A stretch of DNA of 64,000 bases from assembly GCA_003148945.1 (NCBI GenBank), contig QGGY01000013.1:62001-126000 (forward strand), read 5' to 3'. This document shows positions 1 through 9,084 of the stretch, in pieces (positions within the stretch are counted from its first letter, which is position 1; each line of letters starts with the position of its first letter). Origin of the DNA: Murimonas intestini. GTDB lineage: Bacteria > Bacillota > Clostridia > Lachnospirales > Lachnospiraceae. The notes below the pieces were generated by a model. It worked only from the letters and a program-made list of their open reading frames with translations. It was not told the DNA's origin and did no database searches. A program made the translations under genes and the position numbers.

Positions 1-1328
1 TCGGGAGCAAATCCCATCAGAGTATTATCCGGAGCAGTGTTCACACCGTCGCAAATTTTCTTGTACATATCAGCATCCGGCACTGCTTCCGGCGCCAACA
101 GCATATCAAAACTGGCCATTGTGTAGTTTGGAGTTACCCAGTCATAACCGGTAAGTGACTTGAATCTGCCATCTACTTCCTCATAGTTCACACCTTTTAC
201 ACCATAGGCAAGCATATTACGGTAATCAGCATTTGTATTGACATACTGCAGATATTTAACAGCTGCATCAACCTTTTTTGAATTCAGAGGAATACAGTTC
301 ACGCTGCCTAATGCTGCAGTTGACTTCAAAAACGGTCCTCCGGCATCTGCCAGTATTGTGTCATAACCTACTGCTTCGCCTCCCCATACTGTGTACTGTG
401 CGCCATCCCAGCCTACACCTCTGGAGATCACTCCGCGCGGATGGCTGTCTACCTGAGCAGCAGCGATACCGTTGGACAGACCTTCATCAGCCCACTTTTT
501 CAACGTCTTCAGATCTTCAACATATTCCGGATCATCATACATCCACTGTACCGTAGGATGCTCATCCCCAAAGTTTTTAACACCTATCTCCAGATCCTGT
601 GCACTGAGGATATCCCATTCGATTTTAATACTCCAGTCGCCGCGCTTGTCCATCATGTACGCATTCGTAGCCTCCTCAGCAGAACGGTTGCTTTCAGGCG
701 CCTCTTTCATCCATGCATTTATCTTTTCCAGAGCCGGCGTCATGCTGTCCAGACGTACATTAGCCTTGTTAAAATCATCCGTAGCGCCAAGCTCTGCCAG
801 AAGATCTTCTTCACCGATCCAGAACTGTGTCTCAGCAGTATCTTTCCATGTAGGCACACCAAATATACGGTCATTAACCTTTACGCCATCCCACAAAATA
901 CCTGGAATCTTCTCCCACAGCTCCGGTGCCTGCTCCGGCAGTATATCTGTCAGATCAACAAAATAATTATTCATGGCAGAACCACGGTAATCTGCAAACC
1001 AGTTTGCAGATGTCACGATATCTACATCGCTGTCACCCGCTGTTAAAGCAGACACGGTGGGGGCATCATCTGAACCCTGGAATTGGAAATCCACAGTTAT
1101 CCCTATATCCTCTGCTGATTTTTCGTTCAATGCCTTTACTACGTCAGCCGGTTTATTAGGGGCTGTACCCGCAATATACCAGACCAGATTAACTGTTTCA
1201 TCTTCTCCCGCTGCCTTTACCCCTGCAGACAGATCACCGCCAAAAGTTCCAAAACTCCCGCCTGCCAGCGTAGTTGCCAGCATTGTCCCTGCCCATAATG
1301 CAGAAACCATTTTCTTTGTTCTTCTCAT
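1..1328 (-). CDS. ABC transporter substrate-binding protein, C-terminus beyond window
   Basis: Extracellular solute-binding protein of a carbohydrate ABC importer; about 442 residues are visible and the reading frame runs off the window edge without a stop. The ATG at 1328 is preceded by AGGAGG-like sequence at good spacing. The N-terminus is a signal peptide (basic MRRTKKM, then a hydrophobic stretch) but where a lipobox is expected it reads LAGGS, not LAGCS, so the lipidated cysteine is absent. The mature part begins with a VNLVWYIAG strand typical of family 1 binding proteins. It precedes two LplC/LplB-type permease genes that lie upstream on the same strand, so it should be the third member of that transporter. 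By family analogy the ligand is an oligosaccharide; which one cannot be read from sequence. Confidence 0.85.
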   Translation of the reverse strand, partial: MRRTKKMVSALWAGTMLATTLAGGSFGTFGGDLSAGVKAAGEDETVNLVWYIAGTAPNKPADVVKALNEKSAEDIGITVDFQFQGSDDAPTVSALTAGDSDVDIVTSANWFADYRGSAMNNYFVDLTDILPEQAPELWEKIPGILWDGVKVNDRIFGVPTWKDTAETQFWIGEEDLLAELGATDDFNKANVRLDSMTPALEKINAWMKEAPESNRSAEEATNAYMMDKRGDWSIKIEWDILSAQDLEIGVKNFGDEHPTVQWMYDDPEYVEDLKTLKKWADEGLSNGIAAAQVDSHPRGVISRGVGWDGAQYTVWGGEAVGYDTILADAGGPFLKSTAALGSVNCIPLNSKKVDAAVKYLQYVNTNADYRNMLAYGVKGVNYEEVDGRFKSLTGYDWVTPNYTMASFDMLLAPEAVPDADMYKKICDGVNTAPDNTLMGFAP

Positions 1329-1426
1329 AAGAATATCCTCCTGTTTTTTATTTATTATTAACCCCCTCAAGGAATTAATTTCCCGTAACTGTTCAGTTTT
1401 TACAGCGCGAAACGACGTTTTTGCCA

Positions 1427-2365
1427 TCAGCCCTTTACCGCACCTACAGTAAGACCTGAAATAAAGTATTTTTGAAAAAAAGGATAGATCAGCGCGATAG
1501 GTGTCACCGTAATTACTACCAGCGCCATACGTATACCATCCTCCGGCAGATTCTGCCTCATAGCTGCCATTGTCATATCTGACAGATAAGGGTTATCCGC
1601 CAGGAACATAATATCCTTCTCGATACGCATCAGCATATACTGAAGAGGCCAGAGTTTCTGATCTCCAACTACATACAGCAGCGCATTCTGCCAGTCATTC
1701 CAATAGGCAAATGAAAGAAACAGGCCGATCGTCGCCATTGCAGGCAGTGAGATTGGAATAACGACCTTGAAGAATATACGCAGCTGGGATGCACCATCCA
1801 TCTTTGCAGATTCAATAAGTTCCTCCGGAACTGTAGATGTAAAAAATGTCCGGAATACAATAATATAAAATGAATTTACAGCCACAGGCAAAATGAGCGC
1901 CCATATACTATTTCTCAGATTCAGAAGCTGTGTGTTGACAAGGTAGCTTGCTGTCAGTCCGCCATTAAATAACATGGGGATAAATACCAGCATTGTGTAC
2001 GCTTTGCGGAGTGCAAAATTTTTACGTGATAACACATACCCCATCAGAGCATTCAGCAGTACACCCATCATTGTTCCCGCTACAGTAACTAAAACAGATA
2101 TAAAAATTGCATTAATAAGTGATGCCCCATTTTCAAACAATGTGATATATGCGTCAAGGGTACACTTCTCCGGAAAAAACTGATATCCGTTTTTAAAAAT
2201 TGATGTCTGATCTGTAAAAGAAATGATCACTACGAACAAAAACGGAACAAAACAACAAAGTGCCAGTATAATAAAGAATATACTTAAAACCATGTTTACA
2301 GGTTTTGATACCTGCATAAACCGGTTTTCTCCTGTCTCCCAATCCTGCTTTTTCTTTTTCCTCAT
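1427..2365 (-). CDS. Carbohydrate ABC transporter permease, LplC/MalG type
   Basis: Inner-membrane subunit of the same importer, 312 residues. It has about six hydrophobic segments, the EAA-type cytoplasmic loop (ESAKMDGASQLRIFFKVVIP) and the typical C-terminus ending SGLTVGAVKG. The start ATG at 2365 has a GGGAG ribosome binding site. It lies 18 bases after the partner permease and about 98 bases before the binding-protein gene, which fits a three-gene transporter operon in the order LplB, LplC, binding protein. No ATPase gene lies nearby; transporters of this type usually share an MsmX-like ATPase encoded elsewhere (family knowledge). Confidence 0.92.
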   Translation of the reverse strand: MRKKKKQDWETGENRFMQVSKPVNMVLSIFFIILALCCFVPFLFVVIISFTDQTSIFKNGYQFFPEKCTLDAYITLFENGASLINAIFISVLVTVAGTMMGVLLNALMGYVLSRKNFALRKAYTMLVFIPMLFNGGLTASYLVNTQLLNLRNSIWALILPVAVNSFYIIVFRTFFTSTVPEELIESAKMDGASQLRIFFKVVIPISLPAMATIGLFLSFAYWNDWQNALLYVVGDQKLWPLQYMLMRIEKDIMFLADNPYLSDMTMAAMRQNLPEDGIRMALVVITVTPIALIYPFFQKYFISGLTVGAVKG

Positions 2366-2383
2366 ATATAACCACTCCCTTTC

Positions 2384-3358
2384 TTAGAAAAATGAGTTTT
2401 CCGGCTCGATTTTCCGAACAATACCATTGGCAAGCAAAATTGTCACAAAACCGACAATCGACTGGAAGAAAGATGCCGCGGCACTCATATTAATATTATT
2501 ATTTTGTGTGAGTGCATTAAAGATGTACACATCAAGCGTCATCGTTGATGGATACAGGGCTGCTGAATTTTTTGTTGCCTGATAGAACAGGCCGAAATCG
2601 GATTTGATGATTCCGCCGATCGCCATAATCCCCATAATAATAATGGTTGGTTTCAAAAGAGGTATCGTCACTTCTTTAATCTGCTGCCACTTTGTAGCGC
2701 CGTCGATCATGGCTGCCTCATAATAAGTACGGTCAAGGCCTGTAACTGCTGCCAGATACACTACCATGTTGTATCCCACTGTCTTCCATTGATTCAGGAA
2801 TACCAGCAGGAACGGCCATATGGAGTTGGCGTCCTTTCCGTAGAAATTATAGTCGATCCCTATGCTGTGCAAAAACCTTGTAATCAAACCGTTATCTGTA
2901 CTCAGAAAAGCAAACACAAAGTAGCTGGCAACAACCCATGACATAAAATGCGGGAAAAACATGGCTGTCTGGCAGATCTTAGACAGACGTTTATTCAGCA
3001 AAAGTGATATCATGATTGCCAATGCCACCGGAACAACCATCTGCAGGATGATGAATATAAGGTTGTAACCGACAGTACGTCCGATAATTGCTAAAAAGTC
3101 ACCTCTCACGAACAAAAATTCAAAATTTTTAAGGCCGGCCCAGTCGGATGCAAATAAACTTCCAAAAAAGCCTTTTCCCTGTACTAAACGATAATTTTTA
3201 AATGCCAGCACAACTCCCATCATAGGAATGTAGGCAAATAATATGTACCAGATAACAGTCGGCAGAGAGATCAAAAACAATTCAAGATCATCCCGGCGGA
3301 ATTTCTTCCTTTTCCTAGGCGTGGTGCCATGCCCTCTTTCCTTTCCTTTTTTCCTCAA
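2384..3358 (-). CDS. Carbohydrate ABC transporter permease, LplB/MalF type
   Basis: Inner-membrane subunit, 324 residues, first gene of the transporter operon. It has a basic N-terminal tail, then about six membrane segments and an EAA loop (EAAMIDGATKWQQIKEVTIP). The start is TTG at 3358, chosen because AGGAGG lies ten bases upstream and there is no in-frame ATG before residue 46. The 276-base gap upstream, back to the oxidoreductase gene, contains that gene's terminator and an AT-rich stretch around 3490-3530 that could hold the promoter. Family knowledge: it pairs with the LplC-type subunit to form the pore. Confidence 0.92.
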   Translation of the reverse strand: MRKKGKERGHGTTPRKRKKFRRDDLELFLISLPTVIWYILFAYIPMMGVVLAFKNYRLVQGKGFFGSLFASDWAGLKNFEFLFVRGDFLAIIGRTVGYNLIFIILQMVVPVALAIMISLLLNKRLSKICQTAMFFPHFMSWVVASYFVFAFLSTDNGLITRFLHSIGIDYNFYGKDANSIWPFLLVFLNQWKTVGYNMVVYLAAVTGLDRTYYEAAMIDGATKWQQIKEVTIPLLKPTIIIMGIMAIGGIIKSDFGLFYQATKNSAALYPSTMTLDVYIFNALTQNNNINMSAAASFFQSIVGFVTILLANGIVRKIEPENSFF

Positions 3359-3591
3359 TTTTTATATACCTCCTATACCCCATAAATTTGGATCTACACT
3401 TACCGCTCCGGTCACGTGCTCTTCCATCTGCATCAGCGCCGTTCACAGGATTTCAGACGAGAACCCTGTCAGAAAAACTTGAATGGTGCCTTTGAATTTT
3501 ATATCTATATACTACCATCTGATGTTTGCTGCTGAATATCATTCTTTAGCCGATTTATAACATCTTTTGGGGAGTTTCGCAAAAATTCGAT

Positions 3592-3630
3592 ATTTATAAA
3601 AAAAGCTGCCTGTTTTTGCCAGGCAGCTTT
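3592..3630 (-). terminator. Rho-independent terminator after the oxidoreductase gene
   Basis: A perfect 11-bp stem (3602-3612 with 3620-3630, CAGGCAGCTTT on the arm) closes a 7-base loop and is followed, reading the minus strand, by seven T residues. It starts 4 bases after the oxidoreductase stop and separates that unit from the transporter operon. Confidence 0.9.
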
Positions 3631-3634
3631 CTTA

Positions 3635-4792
3635 TTAAATCTCATCCACACGTACAAAACGTTTTTCCCTTGCACTTTTGATGGCTGCAAATGCAACCTG
3701 CGATGCACAGACAGCATCATCTACACCGCACACCTCGCCGCGAAGTCCATTGATCTGGTCTATAAAATTTTCCAGCGCCGCTGAATGCCCCTTGTCTGGC
3801 TCTGCGGTAAACTGCAGCATCGGATCATTTGCTTCTGCAGCTTCTTTTAAGGCTGCGGCCTTCTTTTCACGGAAGCCTTCGATTCCTCCCTGAATTCCCA
3901 CATCCTGATGACGGTCTTTTATAAAGTCATATTTCTTCACTGCAGGTGCTCCGGGAATTCCTGCTGTGCGGACCTCGCACATATGATCCACGACAACAAT
4001 AGCTCCATTTCCCATAATCTCATAAAGCTCTTTAGGATAGCCAAAAGTACCGTTTGCGCACATATTTAAAGTTGCCAGCTCTCCTGTCTTATATTTGATG
4101 ATAATGGCATGATTAAGCATACCTGTCTCCATCGCCACAACTTCCTCAGGTTCAGAATCCATAAACCAGTTACACAGGTCAGTGAAGTGAGTCATTTCAA
4201 ACAGCATGGGACCGTATGGCGCCTGAACAGGGTCAAACACCCATCCCTTCCAGCTGTACCAGTCATCATTTACACGCACACTCATGGAAGCACGGCCGTC
4301 ATCTTTACGGTTAGGGCGGCCCGGCTCACGTTTCCAGCGCCATGGCTCCTGCCGATTATCTTCCATATGTTTACGAAAGATATCATGTGCATCTCTCATA
4401 GCAGGACTGTTACGGCGGTTATGTCCGATACAGAATGGTATGCCGCTCTCATGTACTGCCTTCTGTATCTTATAAATCTCCTCCATACTGGTTGCAAGCG
4501 GCTTCTCAACATAAACAGGCTTATGAAATTGTGCCGCATAAGAAATAACAGGAAAACGGAGTTTTTCAGTAGTACAAAGACAGATGGCATCAACCTCCGG
4601 GTTTTCAATAGCAGCTTTCCAGTCCTTACAAATATGCTGCGCACCAAATTTTGTCTGACATAGAGTCAAAATATAATCTGACAGGTCGCAGCAGGTGTGG
4701 AGGTTTGCTTTTTCAGATTGTGCCAGACAGGGAATGTGGGTACCCTGGGCAAGCGCTCCGCAGCCGATTACAGCAAAATTCAACTTTTTCAT
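3635..4792 (-). CDS. Gfo/Idh/MocA family oxidoreductase
   Basis: NAD(P)-dependent sugar or cyclitol dehydrogenase, 385 residues. The N-terminus reads MKKLNFAVIGCGALAQGTH, a Rossmann dinucleotide site (GCGALA), followed by the family's EKPLA motif (YVEKPLATS), in which the lysine is catalytic in characterised members, and a C-terminal substrate domain. The start at 4792 was chosen over a longer frame because AAAGGA precedes it and the protein then opens directly with the Rossmann strand. It follows the GH35 gene by 31 bases and ends at a strong terminator, so the two form one unit. Likely role: oxidation of the sugar released by the glycosidase; the substrate is unknown. Confidence 0.9.
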   Translation of the reverse strand: MKKLNFAVIGCGALAQGTHIPCLAQSEKANLHTCCDLSDYILTLCQTKFGAQHICKDWKAAIENPEVDAICLCTTEKLRFPVISYAAQFHKPVYVEKPLATSMEEIYKIQKAVHESGIPFCIGHNRRNSPAMRDAHDIFRKHMEDNRQEPWRWKREPGRPNRKDDGRASMSVRVNDDWYSWKGWVFDPVQAPYGPMLFEMTHFTDLCNWFMDSEPEEVVAMETGMLNHAIIIKYKTGELATLNMCANGTFGYPKELYEIMGNGAIVVVDHMCEVRTAGIPGAPAVKKYDFIKDRHQDVGIQGGIEGFREKKAAALKEAAEANDPMLQFTAEPDKGHSAALENFIDQINGLRGEVCGVDDAVCASQVAFAAIKSAREKRFVRVDEI

Positions 4793-4823
4793 AATATATT
4801 CCTTTCTAAAGAGCTTTACAGCG

Positions 4824-7310
4824 TCATTCATAAATAGAAATAAGGCAGGCTTCTCTTGTATGTTCATATAAAAGTGCAAAACCCTCTTTTTCCTTTGAGA
4901 GAGGGACAGGACTTCCGTTCAGGCATACTGTGCACGGTTCGGAGAAGACGATCTTACCCTGGGTTCCCGGCGCACCGTGCAGTTCCAGTCTGCTGCGCTC
5001 AGGATCAAGGGGGATCACTTCACTTGTACAGTAGCAGATATGATTTTTCCCATCCAGGACCGGCATATTAAAAATCAGGATGCGGCCTTCATGAGGCATT
5101 AATTCCAGCAAAAATTCATAACCTGCGCATCTGATTATCCCCGGCTCAAGAGTGCCTGCAGCATTACCCACGGAAAGAAAATGCATTGCCTCATTTTTTC
5201 GTGAAAACAGGCTGAAGTATCCGTTCTTTTCACTGACCGCAGGTGATATACCACATACCTTTTCGAAAACATCCTTCCAGAACGACACGCTCTGCCCGTT
5301 GTTGTACAGGGCCTCAAAGCCTGCTACAACAGCCTTGCCCTGCTCTGCCGTGACAGAAGACGCAACGGCTTTGCCTTTATAAAAAGCCAGCGGTTTATTT
5401 TCCCTGCTGAAATTATACACAGACATCCAGCTGTGGACAGATAATTCCTGTCCGCCCCAAGCCTGTACCACACGGCTTCCATAATCCAGTATTTCACCGC
5501 CTGCCGGGCGGATCATTTCTGTCAGTTCTGCCCCTAAAAGCTTCAGTATTGAATTATTATAGTTGCCGTACAGATCAAACTGCGGGATCATGGGGGTAAA
5601 GATAGCGGTGCCGCCGCTCTTGATGTATTCGCATAAATAATCAAATGCTTCCGTTTCCAGACATCCCGCATTAGGAACGATCAGCGGAGTATGACAGTCC
5701 GGCGGGCAGCATGGATTTGCCAGATCTACCATCCGTCCGGACAATCCCAGACGTACTGAGAGTACCAGCGCTTCACGCACCTTGCGCCATGCGCTGCTTT
5801 CTACTTTTACAGTCTGTTTAGAGACACCTTCATATCCATCCAGCCAGTCATGGCTAAAGGCAACTTCACCACGGTCTATCTTAGGTTCTGCGCTGAAACG
5901 TTCACCCCCCGGAGCCCCCTCTCCCCCGCTGCCCATAAGCGGATAAGTCCCAAAAAAGTCAGAAAGGCGCATTCCAGGTGTAAAAGCAAGGTTCAGCTCT
6001 TCAGGACATTTTGCCGATGCGATTTCTTTCTCCCAGGCTTCCACAAAGCGATGGAAGGTGTGTATCTTTTCTGTCAGCCTGTTTGTCTCACCTTTTGCTG
6101 AAAGGGGTGCAAGAGGCCAGTACTCGGGACCTTCAATGGTCTGTTCCAGAGGTGAACTGCCGTTTACATACGAATAAACCACACTTCCGGCAAGCCCGTC
6201 CATAAGATTGTTGCGCAGCAGCATATCCCAGTTAATATCGGATTTTCTGAGCCGCTCATTATAGCAGCCTGCCCCCGCCTCCATAGCCAATGCGACAGAA
6301 TTTAAGGGGCTGGAACGGTTTAACCGCACAGACATGGCATTGTCGGCACATCCCTCCCAATCCTGCAGCCGGTCTGAATATGTATGACAGGAGGTAAAAA
6401 CAGGCAGACCTGTTTCTTTTATGCGTGCTCCCACCCCGGAATGATCCCCGTGATTAAAAAATCCTGCTACAGGCTCATTCAGCGTAACCGGTACATGGAT
6501 TCCAAGGTCCATTGCGCAGCGTGTCATATCAATACCCCAGTCGGCAAAAAAACGGCGCTTAAAGTTCATCCAGTCATCCGCAAGTTTTTTCTCCAGAGGT
6601 GACCCTGGAAAAGCCCTGGGAGGTTTTACCTGAGAGAACTGCATATAGCTGCTTTCATAGTGCCTGTTCAGAATTTCAATCTCTTTATAACATTCCTGAA
6701 GATACTGCGGCCAGTAAACATTAATAATCTCAGGGTCGTACAGTGAATTCAGCAGCCCGAAGCTCCAGGCGCTTGACAGCTCATTATCCGGCTGAAATAA
6801 TATCACACCGCCCTTTTCCCTGTCCTGAAATTCTGCGATCAGAGGTATAACTGCTTTGTACCAGTTGTATACCTTTTCCCGGTAGACGGGCTCCCCTTCT
6901 GCGGGGCATGGACGTCCCAGGCAGTAACCGCCTGCGGCACTGCGGCTTAAAGTCCCTGGATACTTCTCAAACAACCAGCGGGGAAAACCGCCGTCACGTA
7001 ATTCGCTGTTAATAAACGGGCCTGGCCTGGCAGCAAGATAGAGGCCAAGACTGCATGCAATCTCAAAAAAACGGCGCAGGTTTCTGGATGGATGAGTATG
7101 TCCATCCAGGTCTACATCCCCTTCTTCCTCCTCATGAAAAAACCAGGGTATATAGGTAGTAACAAGATTCACTCCGCTTTTTTGGGCATTAGAAAGAATC
7201 TCCTCCCAATTTTCCGGATTCAAACGAAAGTACTGGATTTCTGCCCCTCGTACTAAAAACGGGCGGCCGTCAACATAAAGGTTCTCTTCTCTTAATTCAA
7301 CTTTTTTCAT
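4824..7310 (-). CDS. GH35-type beta-galactosidase-like glycoside hydrolase
   Basis: Large cytoplasmic glycosidase, 828 residues, no signal peptide. The first third is GH35-like: FLVRGAEIQYFRL near residue 18, TTYIPWFFHE (51-60), ARPGPFINSE (94-103) and QPDNELSSAW around Glu177, the expected acid/base. The nucleophile is less certain; the AMEAGAG segment is a candidate. The C-terminal half has a flavodoxin-like domain and a beta-sandwich, as in long members of the family. The start at 7310 has AAAGGATCG upstream. It heads a two-gene unit with the oxidoreductase and lies beside a carbohydrate importer, so it probably cleaves imported galactosides, though activity on another sugar is possible. 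Confidence 0.82.
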   Translation of the reverse strand: MKKVELREENLYVDGRPFLVRGAEIQYFRLNPENWEEILSNAQKSGVNLVTTYIPWFFHEEEEGDVDLDGHTHPSRNLRRFFEIACSLGLYLAARPGPFINSELRDGGFPRWLFEKYPGTLSRSAAGGYCLGRPCPAEGEPVYREKVYNWYKAVIPLIAEFQDREKGGVILFQPDNELSSAWSFGLLNSLYDPEIINVYWPQYLQECYKEIEILNRHYESSYMQFSQVKPPRAFPGSPLEKKLADDWMNFKRRFFADWGIDMTRCAMDLGIHVPVTLNEPVAGFFNHGDHSGVGARIKETGLPVFTSCHTYSDRLQDWEGCADNAMSVRLNRSSPLNSVALAMEAGAGCYNERLRKSDINWDMLLRNNLMDGLAGSVVYSYVNGSSPLEQTIEGPEYWPLAPLSAKGETNRLTEKIHTFHRFVEAWEKEIASAKCPEELNLAFTPGMRLSDFFGTYPLMGSGGEGAPGGERFSAEPKIDRGEVAFSHDWLDGYEGVSKQTVKVESSAWRKVREALVLSVRLGLSGRMVDLANPCCPPDCHTPLIVPNAGCLETEAFDYLCEYIKSGGTAIFTPMIPQFDLYGNYNNSILKLLGAELTEMIRPAGGEILDYGSRVVQAWGGQELSVHSWMSVYNFSRENKPLAFYKGKAVASSVTAEQGKAVVAGFEALYNNGQSVSFWKDVFEKVCGISPAVSEKNGYFSLFSRKNEAMHFLSVGNAAGTLEPGIIRCAGYEFLLELMPHEGRILIFNMPVLDGKNHICYCTSEVIPLDPERSRLELHGAPGTQGKIVFSEPCTVCLNGSPVPLSKEKEGFALLYEHTREACLISIYE

Positions 7311-7419
7311 AGGTCCCGATCCTTTTGGATATATTCAAAGTATTTGATTTCATTATAGATAGATATCTGCTGTGTGTATAGCGTTATTTAGGCAAGATGT
7401 ATCATCTTTTAGCAGCAGC

Positions 7420-7460
7420 AAAAAGACCTGATTGATGTGCTCACCATCATTCAGGTCTTT
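7420..7460 (-). terminator. Terminator after the toxin-antitoxin pair
   Basis: A long hairpin with arms 7422-7437 and 7445-7460 (16 pairs, one mismatch, 7-base loop) is followed on the minus strand by five T residues. It lies between the toxin stop and the GH35 gene. Confidence 0.7.
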
Positions 7461-7502
7461 ATTATTGTTATAGCTTATTACTTTGCAGCCATTCCTTTAC
7501 TT

Positions 7503-7817
7503 TTATCCCTTTAATCGCTTATCAATATCTGATGCACTATACAATACATCTGTCACTGTAACCTTTTCGCCTTGTATCACATAGAAAACAGAATAGTTGT
7601 CTACCAGCATTTGGCGAATCCCTTTTGAATGTTCTGGTTCTGAATCCATAATACGAAAACGTTCTGGTAGCATATCCAGTTTTAAGATTGCATCTGCAAT
7701 TCGATTATACTGTCCGATTGCATTTTCCGGCGAAAGAAGCGAGAACGCAATATAATTATAAAGCTGTTCCATATCTGCCAATGCTTCATCTGTAATTTCT
7801 ACAATGTATTGTATCAT
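7503..7817 (-). CDS. RelE/ParE-family toxin
   Basis: Small basic-fold toxin, 104 residues. It shows the family's pattern: N-terminal strand (YIVEITDEALADMEQLYNYI), helical hairpin, then the conserved stretch LPERFRIMD and RQMLVDNYSVFYVIQGEKVTV. Its ATG overlaps the TGA of the antitoxin by four bases (ATGA), so the two are translationally coupled. Family knowledge: RelE types cleave ribosome-bound mRNA and ParE types poison gyrase; the sequence alone does not decide which. The pair sits alone between carbohydrate genes with its own promoter and terminator. Confidence 0.88.
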   Translation of the reverse strand: MIQYIVEITDEALADMEQLYNYIAFSLLSPENAIGQYNRIADAILKLDMLPERFRIMDSEPEHSKGIRQMLVDNYSVFYVIQGEKVTVTDVLYSASDIDKRLKG

Positions 7818-8122
7818 GCTCCATGATTTTCCCTAAACTTTTCAAAAGCATTCGCTGCATTCTGTACTCTGCCAGCTTCAATATCATCATAACCTTTTTT
7901 AAGTTTTCTATGAAACTGTTCATCTGTCATCAAATCAGCGTTAATAACATCTGGTGCTTTTGGCAATGTAACATTAAATGGAATTCCACCAGTCAAAGAG
8001 ATCTGATTTAGATAAATATCGATTGCAGTTGACATCGGCACACCTAATCTTGATAACACTGCTTCTGCACGTTCTTTTACAATTGGATTAACTCTTAAGT
8101 TCAATGTAGCTGTTTTTTCCAT
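7814..8122 (-). CDS. RelB/DinJ-family antitoxin
   Basis: Antitoxin of 102 residues. The N-terminal half is a ribbon-helix-helix DNA-binding domain (TATLNLRVNPIVKERAEAVL, then SMTAIDIYL-like helix); the C-terminal half, rich in charged residues, should wrap the toxin. The start at 8122 was chosen over a longer frame because AAGGAGG lies at ideal spacing upstream. It precedes the toxin with a four-base overlap. Such antitoxins normally repress their own promoter with the toxin as co-repressor; a TGTAA/TTACA inverted repeat lies inside the promoter. Confidence 0.88.
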   Translation of the reverse strand: MEKTATLNLRVNPIVKERAEAVLSRLGVPMSTAIDIYLNQISLTGGIPFNVTLPKAPDVINADLMTDEQFHRKLKKGYDDIEAGRVQNAANAFEKFRENHGA

Positions 8123-8149
8123 AAGACAGCACCTCCTTCTTTTAATGCA

Positions 8150-8178
8150 ATTGTAACGCAAAAGTCATTACATTTCAA
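8150..8178 (-). promoter_or_regulatory. Promoter of the toxin-antitoxin pair, with inverted repeat
   Basis: On the minus strand TTGAAA (8173-8178), a 17-base spacer and TACAAT (8150-8155) make a good sigma-A promoter. TGTAA and TTACA (8152-8156 and 8168-8172) form an inverted repeat across it, a plausible antitoxin operator. Confidence 0.6.
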
Positions 8179-8268
8179 GTTTAACTTCTAATATAAAAAG
8201 CAACTGCAGGCTCATTATTCATTTGTTTATACCTCCCTCAGCAAACCCTCCAAGCAGCACGGCGTCAT

Positions 8269-9036
8269 TTAAACAGTAGCCATCAGACTGCTGCTGTCAG
8301 GATCCAGATATAACACAGCATTTGGATGACGGCGCAGAACAGAGGCCGGACATGTTTCTGAAACCGGACCATGTACTGTATCATACACGGCAGCGGCTTT
8401 TGTCCTTGCCGGAACTATACAGAAAACCTGAGGGGCAGCAACTAAAGCTGGAATCGTCAGCGTCAATGCAGTTTCAGGTACATCTTCCAGCCTGGAAAAA
8501 CAGCCGTCGTTTACCTGCTGCTGCCTGCATTTTTCATCCAGTGTCACGATTTTTACCAGCGCATCATCATTAAAATCCGCCTCATGGGGATCATTAAAAG
8601 CAATATGCCCATTCTCCCCAATTCCCATAATTACAATATCCGCAGGAAATTTTTTTAGAAGTGCAGCATAGCGCTCTGACTCAGTTTCCGGGTCTGCCGT
8701 AGAATTCAAATACTCCACTGAACCAGGCCTTGCTTTATCAAAAAGAGCATCCCGCAGAAATTTTGCAAACCCCTGGGGCGCTTCAGGGCTGATGCCTACG
8801 TATTCATCCATGTGGAAAGCATGGACCTTATCCCAGTCAATTTTGGAGGATATCGAAAGTGCATCAAGCACCTCACGCTGGGAAGGCGCTGCCGCAAAAA
8901 TAATATTGCATTCACCGCGCTGAGCGATTACGGAAGAAACGGCCTTTTCTATATCACAGGCCGCCCCACATCCCATCTCACTCCTTGAAGGATACATCTT
9001 AATGTTCAGAAGATCTTTTTTAATAGTTTTAGTCAT
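8269..9036 (-). CDS. nagB: NagB-like glucosamine-6-phosphate deaminase/isomerase
   Basis: Cytoplasmic enzyme of 255 residues in the NagB family, which converts glucosamine 6-phosphate to fructose 6-phosphate and ammonia. The family's base is present in FHMDEYVG (Asp77) and the second motif reads GIGENGHIAFNDP (His144). Compared with the E. coli enzyme, where the motif has Asp141 before Gly-His and a Glu after Phe-Asn (recalled), this protein has Asn142 and Asp149. It may therefore be a divergent paralogue acting on another amino-sugar phosphate. It lies 48 bases downstream of the AraC regulator on the same strand, which probably controls it or is cotranscribed with it. Confidence 0.82.
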   Translation of the reverse strand: MTKTIKKDLLNIKMYPSRSEMGCGAACDIEKAVSSVIAQRGECNIIFAAAPSQREVLDALSISSKIDWDKVHAFHMDEYVGISPEAPQGFAKFLRDALFDKARPGSVEYLNSTADPETESERYAALLKKFPADIVIMGIGENGHIAFNDPHEADFNDDALVKIVTLDEKCRQQQVNDGCFSRLEDVPETALTLTIPALVAAPQVFCIVPARTKAAAVYDTVHGPVSETCPASVLRRHPNAVLYLDPDSSSLMATV

Positions 9037-9084
9037 AAAAATATTCCTGCTTTCTTTAATTTATGTAATATACTTAATAAATCC

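Noticed and set aside
7311-7420. Catabolite-repression (cre) site upstream of the GH35 gene
   Set aside because: AACGCTATA is only loosely similar to the consensus; too weak to report.
7503-8122. Mobile element or genomic island around the toxin-antitoxin pair
   Set aside because: No transposase, integrase, terminal repeats or tRNA is seen next to it.
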